From: Deltaproteobacteria bacterium
GTDB taxonomy: Bacteria > Myxococcota > JADLHZ01
Length of the DNA stretch: 35,594 bases
Reading direction: 5' to 3'
NCBI GenBank assembly: GCA_020848545.1
Contig: JADLHZ010000041.1
Location: 1-35,594, forward strand
This document shows, one piece after another, positions 16,345 through 23,807 of this stretch; the first letter of the stretch is position 1, and each line of letters starts with the position of its first letter. Under the pieces are notes generated by a model that worked only from the letters and a program-made list of their open reading frames with translations, was not told the origin of the DNA and searched no databases. The translations under genes and the position numbers were made by a program.

Positions 16345-17028
16345 TCAGGGTTCCCCAGTGAGGCGCGGTTTCACGATGTTGCTCGGCTCGTCGTTCACCC
16401 GTTTATCGACGAAGCAGAGGTTGTGATAGAAGTGCACGCCCACCGTGTGGCGCTCGACGTAGCTCGGCACACCGCCTTCGCGCTCAGCGTAGTTCACGGC
16501 GTCGACGAGCGACTTCAGGAAGTTCAATGAGGTGTTCGCGCTGGTGAGATCATTCATGTCGCCGCCGAAGCTCGACCAGTAGCTCGTTTGCAGATCTTCG
16601 ACCGCGTAGACGCCGCCGAGCTCGAGCGTCGGATACAAGATCTCGAAGGTGCGAATGACGTGCGCGTTCAAGTGGCTGCCGTCGTCGATGATCAAGCGAA
16701 AGGGCCCGGCCTCGGCGACGACCCGCTCCAAGAACACGGCGTCCGTTTGATCGCCCTGATAGACGCGGATGCGTGGGCCGGCGACGTGCTTTTCGTAGAG
16801 GTCGATCCCGACGATCGTCGCGTTCGGAAAGTAGTCCTGCCACATCCGAAGGCTCTCGCCGCCGAGCGCGGGATCCTTGTAGCCGCCGACGCCGATCTCG
16901 AGCAGGTTGAAGGTCTGGTCGCGGTAGGGCGCGAAGTGGCGCTCGTAATGCGGAATATAGAAGTGCGAGCCCCACTTGTCGGTGCCGTAGCGCTTGGCGA
17001 AGTCGAGCAGGCTCGGGCGGGTCCACAT
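16345..17028 (-). CDS. MycE/TylE-type class I SAM methyltransferase
   Basis: 227 residues from ATG 17028. The N-terminus SLLDFAKRYGTDKWGSHFYI and the SAM motif LLEIGVGGYKDP (42-53) match the MycE/TylE/ElmMI group. This group O-methylates deoxysugars on macrolides and other natural products, or cell-surface glycans. So do GGESLRMWQDYFP, VGIDLYEK, IIDDGSH and the metal-site-like VEDLQTSYW. These enzymes are Mg-dependent with acidic residues binding the metal. The frame stays open upstream to 17214, but that overlaps the start of the divergent aldehyde dehydrogenase, and the family start favours 17028. Substrate unknown. A sterol glycoside sugar is possible but only conjecture. Confidence 0.8.
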   Translation of the reverse strand: MWTRPSLLDFAKRYGTDKWGSHFYIPHYERHFAPYRDQTFNLLEIGVGGYKDPALGGESLRMWQDYFPNATIVGIDLYEKHVAGPRIRVYQGDQTDAVFLERVVAEAGPFRLIIDDGSHLNAHVIRTFEILYPTLELGGVYAVEDLQTSYWSSFGGDMNDLTSANTSLNFLKSLVDAVNYAEREGGVPSYVERHTVGVHFYHNLCFVDKRVNDEPSNIVKPRLTGEP

Positions 17029-17098
17029 CGTCGCGGGACCATAGCTTGTCAGGGCAAAAAAACCATGCCAGAGCGCGCGTTCGAAAGAGGGCGCACGC

Positions 17099-18724
17099 AT
17101 GGGCACAACGACTCCGATCTCCCAATCGAAGAAGCGCAAGGAAGCGGCGAACAGCGACAGCATCGCCTGCTTCAACCCGGGCACGCTCGAGCCGCTCGGC
17201 GAAGTCGAGAACATGCGGCCGGCGCAGGTGCTCGAGATCGTCGCGCGCGCACGAAAAGCGCAGCCGCAGTGGGCGAACGCCAGCTTCGCGGAGCGTAAGA
17301 AAGTGTTCCGCGCGCTGCTCGACTACGTGCTCGCGCACCAAGATGAGATCGCCGACGTCTGCGTGAAGGACTCCGGCAAGACTCGGGTCGACGCGCTCCT
17401 CGGCGAAGTGATCCCGGTGTGCGAGAAATTGCGTTACGTCATCCAGAACGGCGAGCGTGATCTCGCTGCCGAGCCGCGCTCGAGTGGCTTCCTCGTCAAC
17501 AAGAGGGTGCGCGTCGAATATCCGCCGCTCGGCGTCGTCGGCGTCATCTGCCCGTTCAACTTTCCGTTTCACAACGTGTTCTGCCCGGCGATCCCGGCGT
17601 TGTTCGCCGGCAACGCGGTGGTGCTCAAGGTCAGCGAGTGGACCAGCTGGTCCGCGAAGTACTTCCAGTCGATCTTCGACGCGATCCTGAGCCGCTTCGG
17701 CTACTCGACCGATCTCGTGCAGCTCGTGACTGGCGACGGCCAGACCGGCAGCGCCCTCGTGACGAGCGGCGTGGAGAAGATCTTCTTCACCGGCTCGCCG
17801 CAGAACGGCAAGAAGGTGATGGCGGCGGCGGTCGACACGCTGACGCCGGTGATTCTCGAGCTCGGCGGCAAAGATCCGATGATCATCTGCGACGACGCGC
17901 CCTTCGATCACGCGGTCTCGACGGCGATGCTCGGTGTGTTCACGGCGTGCGGGCAAATGTGCGTCGGCGCCGAGCGCATCTACGTGATGGACGGCATCTA
18001 TGATCGCTTCGTCGCCGAGGTCGTGCGCCGTGTCTCGGCGCTGCGCCAAGGCCCGGCGAGCGAAGACAAGGGCGGGGAGTTCGACGTTGGCGCGCAGACC
18101 ATGCCGCGCCAGCTCGACATCATCGAGAAGCAAGTGAACGACGCCGTGAAGAAGGGCGCCAAAGTGCTCGTCGGCGGCAAGCGCAACACCGCGTTGAACG
18201 GCCAGTTCTGGCTGCCGACGGTGCTCGCCGACGTGACGCACGAGATGGCGATCACGCAAGAAGAGACCTTCGGCCCGGTGATGACGATCATCCGCGTGAA
18301 GGACGAGGACGAAGCGATTCGTCTCGCGAACGACTGCGCGTACGGCCTCGGCTCGAGTGTGTTCACGAAGAACGCGGCGCGCGGCGAGCGCATCGCCAAG
18401 GCGATCTCGGCGGGCATGGCGGTCGTCAACGACTACGGCCTCGGGTACATGATGCAGTCGGCGCCGTTCGGCGGCCTGCGCGTGTCGGGCTTCGGGCGCA
18501 TCAACGGGCGCGAAGGCTTGCGTGCGTGTACGGCAGAGAAGACCGTCGTCACCGATCGCATCCCGATGAACAAGTCGGTCGGCTTCTACCCGATTAGCGC
18601 GATCACCTTCCCGCTCGTGCGCGACGTGACGACCTTGCTCTACGCCGGATCGCTTGGCGCGCGGCTCTCGGCCTTGGCCAGCGCGGCGAAGACGGTGCTC
18701 GGGAAATCATCGCCGGCACGTTGA
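17099..18724 (+). CDS. NAD(P)-dependent aldehyde dehydrogenase
   Basis: 541 residues, ALDH superfamily. The catalytic residues are C288 in GQMC, E254 in ELGGKDP and N154 in PFNFP; the cofactor loop FFTGSPQNGKKV (229-240) and C-terminal ETFGPVMTI also fit. It oxidises an aldehyde to an acid. The substrate is not readable from sequence. The last 45 residues (from about 497) extend beyond the usual end and are hydrophobic, so a membrane contact is possible, as in fatty aldehyde dehydrogenases. AAGAGGG before ATG 17099 is a good ribosome binding site. It lies 67 bases upstream of the sterol methyltransferase on the same strand. A role in sterol methyl or side-chain oxidation is possible, but known Rieske SdmA performs its own aldehyde step. 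Confidence 0.85.
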   Translation: MGTTTPISQSKKRKEAANSDSIACFNPGTLEPLGEVENMRPAQVLEIVARARKAQPQWANASFAERKKVFRALLDYVLAHQDEIADVCVKDSGKTRVDALLGEVIPVCEKLRYVIQNGERDLAAEPRSSGFLVNKRVRVEYPPLGVVGVICPFNFPFHNVFCPAIPALFAGNAVVLKVSEWTSWSAKYFQSIFDAILSRFGYSTDLVQLVTGDGQTGSALVTSGVEKIFFTGSPQNGKKVMAAAVDTLTPVILELGGKDPMIICDDAPFDHAVSTAMLGVFTACGQMCVGAERIYVMDGIYDRFVAEVVRRVSALRQGPASEDKGGEFDVGAQTMPRQLDIIEKQVNDAVKKGAKVLVGGKRNTALNGQFWLPTVLADVTHEMAITQEETFGPVMTIIRVKDEDEAIRLANDCAYGLGSSVFTKNAARGERIAKAISAGMAVVNDYGLGYMMQSAPFGGLRVSGFGRINGREGLRACTAEKTVVTDRIPMNKSVGFYPISAITFPLVRDVTTLLYAGSLGARLSALASAAKTVLGKSSPAR

Positions 18725-18791
18725 CGTTTTTTTCGGGAGAGTGCAGTAACGCGACGCTCAGTCGCATACGCAAAACCTAAAGAGGGTGACG

Positions 18792-19823
18792 ATGAACCAA
18801 CCAGCCGCTACGGATATCTTGCAAACCTCGCTGCCCGCCGACCAGGTGAAGAGCGTCGTGGACGAGTACAAGTCTTTCCACGCCGGTACGGTCGAGACCC
18901 GCAAGACCAACTACAAGACGATGGTCAACCACTATTACGATCTCGTCACCGACTTCTACGAGTTCGGTTGGGGCCAGTCGTTCCACTTCGCGCCGATGTT
19001 CAAGGGCGAGGCCTTCGCGGCGTCGATCGCGCGGCACGAGCACTGGCTCGCGGCGCAGCTCAACCTCAAGCCGGGCATGAAGGTGCTCGACGTCGGCTGC
19101 GGCGTCGGCGGCCCAATGCGCGCGATCGCCCGCTTCAGTGGGGCCACGGTCGTCGGCGTCAACAACAACGACTACCAGATCAAGCGCGGCGACAAGCTCA
19201 ACGCCGAAGCCGGCCTGGCGAACCTCTGCAGCTTCCAGAAGGCCGACTTCATGAAGCTGCCGTTCGAGAACAACACCTTCGACGCGATTTATGCCATCGA
19301 AGCGACGTGTCATGCTCCTGACAAATTGAAACTGTTCACCGAGCTTGCCCGCACGATGAAGCCGGGCGCGCACTTCGCCGGCTACGAGTGGTGCATGACC
19401 GACAAGTACAACGCCGGGAACGCCGAGCACCGCGCGATCAAGAAGGGCATTGAAGAGGGCGACGCGCTTCCGGACATCTGGACCACGCATGACGTCGTCG
19501 CCGCGCTCGAAGGTGCCGGTCTCGAAGTCGTCGAAGCCAAAGACGTGGCGCCGACGGCCGACGCCGAGACGCCGTGGCACACGCCGTTGAAGGGCCGCTT
19601 CAGCATCGACGGCTTCAAGCACACCGAGGTCGGCCGCGTGACCACGCACTACTTCGTCAAGGCGCTCGAGACGCTCAAGATCGCGCCGAAGGGCTCGACG
19701 GCGACGTCGTCGTTCCTGCAAGACGCCGCGACCGCGCTGGTCAAGGGCGGCGACACCGGCATCTTCACGCCGATGTTCTTCTTCCACGTCAAGAAGCCCG
19801 GCTCGTCGAAGTCGAAGTCCTAG
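18792..19823 (+). CDS. Sterol C-24 methyltransferase (ERG6/SMT1-like)
   Basis: 343 residues. It shows the signature regions of sterol methyltransferases: region I YEFGWGQSFHF (56-66, substrate binding), the SAM motif LDVGCGVGGP (99-108), region II EATCHAP (170-176) and region III YEWCMTDKY (198-206). The reaction is transfer of a methyl group from SAM to C-24 of a delta24 sterol; plant SMT1 acts on cycloartenol. ERG6 itself is somewhat longer (383). Start ATG 18792 is chosen because AAAGAGGGTG precedes it at good spacing; GTG 18786 lies inside that site. A TTGACG at 18721 overlaps the aldehyde dehydrogenase stop and could be a -35 box. It converges with the oxidosqualene cyclase gene, 28 bases away. 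Confidence 0.92.
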   Translation: MNQPAATDILQTSLPADQVKSVVDEYKSFHAGTVETRKTNYKTMVNHYYDLVTDFYEFGWGQSFHFAPMFKGEAFAASIARHEHWLAAQLNLKPGMKVLDVGCGVGGPMRAIARFSGATVVGVNNNDYQIKRGDKLNAEAGLANLCSFQKADFMKLPFENNTFDAIYAIEATCHAPDKLKLFTELARTMKPGAHFAGYEWCMTDKYNAGNAEHRAIKKGIEEGDALPDIWTTHDVVAALEGAGLEVVEAKDVAPTADAETPWHTPLKGRFSIDGFKHTEVGRVTTHYFVKALETLKIAPKGSTATSSFLQDAATALVKGGDTGIFTPMFFFHVKKPGSSKSKS

Positions 19824-19831
19824 CTGCAAAC

Positions 19832-19851
19832 GCCGCTTTCCGCGGAACGGC
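19832..19851. terminator. Imperfect inverted repeat between convergent sterol genes
   Basis: GCCG (19832-19835) and CGGC (19848-19851) flank the near-palindrome TTCCGCGGAA. This gives a bulged hairpin filling the gap between the methyltransferase and cyclase stops. No T-run. Candidate bidirectional terminator. Confidence 0.3.
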
Positions 19852-21855
19852 TCAAGACTTCGCGAGTGCGAGGGCCCAGAGCGGAAAATAGTTCCGATAG
19901 AATCGGTAGTGGATCATGCACGTGCGGTTGAACACGCCGGCGATCCCTTCCTTCGGCCAGTCGCCGTTCGCGAGCTGACGTTCTTCGAGCAAGGCGACGC
20001 CGCGCTCGATGGCGGACTGCGCCTCCGGCCGCCCTGCTTGGATCAACGCGAGCAGCGCCCACGCCGTCATCACGACCTGCGAGCCGTCCGGGTGCTGCAC
20101 GTAGTCGCGTGTCTCGCAGCTCAAATAGCTCTCGCCCCAGCCGCCGTCCTTGTTCTGTTTGCGCAAGAGGAACTCGACGGCCTGTTGCAGCGCCGGATCG
20201 TCTGGTGAGGCGCCGCACGCACGCAGCCCCATGACGCCGAACCAGGTGCCGTAGGTGAAGCACACGCCCCACGAGCCTTCCCAGCTGCCGTCGATGCGCT
20301 GCGCCGCGCGTACGTAGCGCTCGCCATTCGATAGCGCGGTCGCGATCTTCGCCAGCCGCTCGGTGCCGAGCGCGTCGCCGTAGTGGTCGCGCGCTTTGAC
20401 GAGCCCGGCCATCGTCGAGGCGCTGAGCTCGACGTACGGATACTCGACCATGATGCGCCCGAAGACCTCCGACGGGTTCAACAGCTCGAGCAGCGGATGG
20501 CCGCGGCGCTTCTCGTACGAGCACCACGCGCCGGACGGCTCTTGGCCCCACAACATGAAGTCGATGGAGTCGAAGAGGCGCTCTTTCGCCATCGGCTTCG
20601 CCGCGACGTGCTCGAACGCGAGCGCCGCTTTGACGCCGTCGGAAGTGCAGTCGAAGACGGGCCAGCCGTTCACCTCGTTCGAGAAGCCCCAGCCGCCCTT
20701 CGTCGGATCGCGGAAGTACTTCTCGCGCTCGTCGACGTCCTCTTTGATCTGCGTGCGATCGATGAACGCGTAGGCCTTCTTCGCCATCGCGAGGAATTCG
20801 TCGCCTCTGCCGCTCGCTGCCAGGGCTTGCAGCGTGAACGCCGTGTCCCACAGCTCGCTCGAGTGGTAGCCCTGCATCTTCAAGCCGTCTTCGCCGTCGA
20901 AGAGGTACTCGTTCATGCCGGCGATCGCTCTTTGCGTATGCTCGGTGCCGGGCGCCGCGGCGAAGCAGGCGATGGCGTCCAAGCACTTGTTCACCGGCCC
21001 GAGCGCCACGAAACGCGTCGACGTCTCTTCGTGGCGGATGTGATCGAGGACGAGCGCGAGCGCCTTGTCACGCAGTTTTTGCAGCCGCGGGATGCGCTGA
21101 ATGCCTTGCTCGACGAGGCCGAGCACCTTGTTCGCTGCGCGCAACACTGGGCTGTGCGGCGTGTAAAGATCGTTCGGATGCACCGTTCCACGCGCGCGCT
21201 GCCAATCGATCGTCGCGTACGGCCGGTCGTGGATCTCGTCGCGGATCTCGGCGAGCAGCGGCGTCTCTTCGACGCGCCAGCGGCGGCCGTAGAGATAGGA
21301 CATCGGCAGGTACACGACGCGCGCGTGGCACCACATGAGCGACGGGTGCACCGGCAGCCACGTCGGCGCGAGCCAGAGCTCCGGCAGCACCGGGTTGATG
21401 CCCTCATACTCGTAGAGGCCGAGCACGCACAGCCAGAACTTGCCCCACGACGCCGCGCCGAGCACCGCGCCCGGCTGCTTTCGAATCCATTCTCGCGCGC
21501 GCTTCGCCGACGGCGCCGTCTTCGCCACGCCGAGCAAGCGCAGCGCGACGTAGTTGATCGCGCTCGTGAACATGTAGCTCTTCGCTTCGATGTGCAGCCC
21601 GAAGCCGCCGTCCTCGTTCTGCACGCTCTCGATGTAGCGGATGAGGCCCTTGGCGACTTTCGGCGAAATCTCGGTGCCGGTCGCGTAGTGCGCGAAGACG
21701 TAGCCGGGGACGAGGAAGAGCGGACCGCCGTAGTCGCCGTGCCAGCCGCCGTCTTTCTCTTGGATCGACTCCAGGTAGCGGAAGCCCTTGCTGATGGCGT
21801 CCGTTTTTTGCGTGGCTTTGCGCTTTCTCACGGCGGGGCGCTCGAGGTCATTCAT
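19852..21855 (-). CDS. Oxidosqualene cyclase (cycloartenol/lanosterol synthase type)
   Basis: 667 residues with the alpha/alpha-barrel QW repeats (QEKDGGW, QNEDGGF, QRIDGSW, KQNKDGGW). The catalytic region is D402-C403-T-S-D, the oxidosqualene type, rather than the DxDD of squalene-hopene cyclases. The second cysteine that supports the catalytic Asp in cyclases of this type is C532 (GSWGVCF). Diagnostic product-specificity positions: Tyr330 (MQGYHSSELWDT) equals cycloartenol synthase Tyr410, where lanosterol synthases have Thr. Asn396 replaces plant His477, and Val400 is lanosterol-synthase-like where plants have Ile481. So the product is ambiguous from the enzyme alone; the ring-opening isomerase in the window favours cycloartenol. 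A monotopic membrane protein is expected. Twelve bases downstream of the EEP gene on the same strand. Confidence 0.93.
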   Translation of the reverse strand: MNDLERPAVRKRKATQKTDAISKGFRYLESIQEKDGGWHGDYGGPLFLVPGYVFAHYATGTEISPKVAKGLIRYIESVQNEDGGFGLHIEAKSYMFTSAINYVALRLLGVAKTAPSAKRAREWIRKQPGAVLGAASWGKFWLCVLGLYEYEGINPVLPELWLAPTWLPVHPSLMWCHARVVYLPMSYLYGRRWRVEETPLLAEIRDEIHDRPYATIDWQRARGTVHPNDLYTPHSPVLRAANKVLGLVEQGIQRIPRLQKLRDKALALVLDHIRHEETSTRFVALGPVNKCLDAIACFAAAPGTEHTQRAIAGMNEYLFDGEDGLKMQGYHSSELWDTAFTLQALAASGRGDEFLAMAKKAYAFIDRTQIKEDVDEREKYFRDPTKGGWGFSNEVNGWPVFDCTSDGVKAALAFEHVAAKPMAKERLFDSIDFMLWGQEPSGAWCSYEKRRGHPLLELLNPSEVFGRIMVEYPYVELSASTMAGLVKARDHYGDALGTERLAKIATALSNGERYVRAAQRIDGSWEGSWGVCFTYGTWFGVMGLRACGASPDDPALQQAVEFLLRKQNKDGGWGESYLSCETRDYVQHPDGSQVVMTAWALLALIQAGRPEAQSAIERGVALLEERQLANGDWPKEGIAGVFNRTCMIHYRFYRNYFPLWALALAKS

Positions 21856-21867
21856 GGCTCCGCGTCG

Positions 21868-22599
21868 CTAGCGCGCGGGCGCAGTCAGGGCAAGCTCCAC
21901 GTAGAGCGGCAGGTGATCGGAGAGATCGATCCACGGCGTGCCCTGCATGCAGCGGGCGTCGGCGATGGTGAGGTTCTTCGTGTAGATGCGGTCCAAGTTG
22001 AACATCGGGCGCTTCGTGTGCCAAGTGCGCGTCGCCTTCTTGGGCTCGCCGAACGCGTTCACGAGCCCCATCTCGGAGCAGACGAAGCGGTCGACGTTGT
22101 GGTTCCAGTCGTTGAAGTCGCCGGCGATGAGCACCGGATCGTCGGGCGTGCTCAGCCGCTGCATCAGCGCCAAGATGTGCCGCATCTGCGTCAGCCGCTG
22201 CCGCTCGGTGAGCCCCAAGTGGACGTTGAAGAGATGCAGCCGGCGGTCGTTCATGAGCACCCGCGTGTAGAGGGCGCCGCGCCTCTCGATCGGGTTCGTC
22301 GAGATGTCGAAGTTTTGCACGTGTTCGATAGGCATGTGCGTAAACGAGGCGTTTCCATGGTGGCCGACGCGGCGGTGCTTGTTCGCGCGATAGACCGCGG
22401 TGAGGCCGAGCGCGTCCGAGATCACGTGGCTCTGGCCGTCATCGTCGACGCCGTGGAAGACTTCTTGGCAGAGCAGAAAGTCGAGCGGCTGTGCCTTCAG
22501 CGCGTCGGCGAGCGGCACCGTCAGCACGCTCTTGCCGTCTGGCCCCAAGCCCTTCCTGATGTTGTAGGTCATCAAACGGAAGGTGCGCCCGGAATCCAT
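21868..22599 (-). CDS. Endonuclease/exonuclease/phosphatase (EEP) family protein
   Basis: 243 residues with the DNase I-like fold motifs in order: LMTYNIRKG near the N-terminus, LLCQEV (metal-binding Glu), FNVHLGL, GDFNDWN (catalytic Asp-Asn) and the terminal SDHLPLYVEL with the active-site His. The family includes nucleases, inositol phosphatases and sphingomyelinases, and the substrate cannot be told from these motifs. No signal peptide. It directly precedes the oxidosqualene cyclase gene by 12 bases, so the two are probably one transcript. A functional link to sterols is unproven. Start ATG 22599. Confidence 0.82.
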   Translation of the reverse strand: MDSGRTFRLMTYNIRKGLGPDGKSVLTVPLADALKAQPLDFLLCQEVFHGVDDDGQSHVISDALGLTAVYRANKHRRVGHHGNASFTHMPIEHVQNFDISTNPIERRGALYTRVLMNDRRLHLFNVHLGLTERQRLTQMRHILALMQRLSTPDDPVLIAGDFNDWNHNVDRFVCSEMGLVNAFGEPKKATRTWHTKRPMFNLDRIYTKNLTIADARCMQGTPWIDLSDHLPLYVELALTAPAR

Positions 22600-22629
22600 C
22601 TCGCTTTATACTAACCTGTGAGGTGTGCC

Positions 22630-23340
22630 TTGCAATACGGGGTGGTCTACCTACACGGCTTTGCGTCGCACCCCGGGAGCGAGAAGGGCGTGTTCTTCCG
22701 CACTCACTTCGAGAAGAAGGGCGTCCCGTTCATCGCGCCGGCGTTGGATGGCGGCGACTTCGCCGGCATGACCGTGACGAAGATCCTGTCACGCTGCGAG
22801 CGGGCCGTCGCCGAGCTCGATCCGAAGCGGGCGTTGGTCATTCTCGGCTCTTCGCTCGGCGGGCTCGTGGCAGCGCTCTACGCGGAGCGGCACCAACGTG
22901 AGGGCAAGCGGCCCGCGGCGCTCGTGCTCATCGCCCCGGCGTTCGAGCTCGGGTCGTTGTGGCGCAAGCGGCTCGGGCCCGAGCGGCTCGCGCAGTGGAA
23001 GCAAGCGGGTGAGCTCGCCCTGCGCGACGAACGCGGCGCCTGGGTCTACGGCGAGGCGTATCCGAAGATCGGCTATCCGTTTTACGAGGATGTCCTGCAG
23101 TACGAGCGGCCGAAGTGGACGTTTCCGACGCCGACCTTGGTCTTTCACGGGGCGAAGGACGAGCAGGTCCCGCTCGAAGGCAGCCAGCGCTTCGCCGACG
23201 CCGCGAACGTGCAGCTCGTCATCTACGGCCAGGGGGCCCACTCCCTCAGCGAGTCCCTCGGCGACATGCAGCGTCATATCGACGGGTTTTTGACGGCGCG
23301 GCAGCTCGTCGCCGACCGAGAATCTAAACAGGCACCATGA
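22630..23340 (+). CDS. YqiA-like alpha/beta-hydrolase
   Basis: 236 residues. The N-terminal YLHGFASHPGSEKG and the nucleophile elbow GSSLGG (Ser) with the Asp in HGAKDEQVP and the His in GAHSLSE form a full catalytic triad, as in the YqiA/UPF0227 esterase group. The substrate is unknown. The start is probably TTG 22630, because GAGGTG (22620-22625) precedes it at suitable spacing; GTG 22618 would extend it by four residues. A TATACT at about 22607-22612 may be its -10 box. It is divergent from the EEP gene and overlaps the next gene by four bases. Confidence 0.78.
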   Translation: MQYGVVYLHGFASHPGSEKGVFFRTHFEKKGVPFIAPALDGGDFAGMTVTKILSRCERAVAELDPKRALVILGSSLGGLVAALYAERHQREGKRPAALVLIAPAFELGSLWRKRLGPERLAQWKQAGELALRDERGAWVYGEAYPKIGYPFYEDVLQYERPKWTFPTPTLVFHGAKDEQVPLEGSQRFADAANVQLVIYGQGAHSLSESLGDMQRHIDGFLTARQLVADRESKQAP

Positions 23341-23720
23341 AGGATCTCGCCCTACCACCGCCCGGGACGCACGAGCCCGAAGGCAAGCCGTCGAAGGCCC
23401 GGCTTGGGGACAAGCCTGTCCTGCCGCCGCCGGTGAAGGCGTTGGACGAGAGTAACGTGAAGGCGGCGGTCGCCAAGGCTTCCGCCGGCCCAGCCGTCAT
23501 CGAGCCGAAGCCCGTCGTGCTGGAAGCGCCGCCGCCGGACCTGCGCGTCGAGCGCGAGCCCCTGCCCGCACCGCGCCCCGAGCCGATGAAACGCGAGAAA
23601 TCGAGGTCTTCGGTGTCGAAGGTCGCCAAGGCCAAGAAGAAGCGCCGCCCCGATCCCGGCATGATGGACGACGAAATCGCCGTCGTCGCCGTCGATCCTC
23701 GCCGCGGCCGCAGCGAATAG
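23337..23720 (+). CDS. Small Pro/Lys-rich hypothetical protein
   Basis: 127 residues, almost all low-complexity: PPP clusters, alternating Ala/Lys/Pro stretches, and a basic patch KAKKKRRP near the C-terminus, then a short acidic MMDDEIAVV end. It looks disordered. It starts by ATGA overlap with the hydrolase stop, and the G/C third-position bias holds, so it is likely translated. No family recognised. Confidence 0.5.
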   Translation: MKDLALPPPGTHEPEGKPSKARLGDKPVLPPPVKALDESNVKAAVAKASAGPAVIEPKPVVLEAPPPDLRVEREPLPAPRPEPMKREKSRSSVSKVAKAKKKRRPDPGMMDDEIAVVAVDPRRGRSE

Positions 23721-23726
23721 CGCCCA

Positions 23727-23786
23727 CGAAAAGGGACCGGGGAAGTTTAGCGTAGAAGTTTTGCTGAGCCGAAAAGGGACCGGGGA
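23727..23786. repeat. Pair of 17-base direct repeats
   Basis: CGAAAAGGGACCGGGGA occurs at 23727-23743 and again, identical, at 23770-23786, 43 bases apart in the gap between convergent genes. Similar AAAAGGGACC-type palindromic-flavoured units are found as dispersed intergenic repeats in other genomes. What it does here is unknown. Confidence 0.75.
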
Positions 23787-23807
23787 GGGTATTCAGTCGC
23801 TGATAGC

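Noticed and set aside
19852-21855. Squalene-hopene cyclase as the identity of the terpene cyclase
   Set aside because: The catalytic motif is DCTSD with the supporting second Cys (C532), not DxDD, so it belongs with oxidosqualene cyclases.
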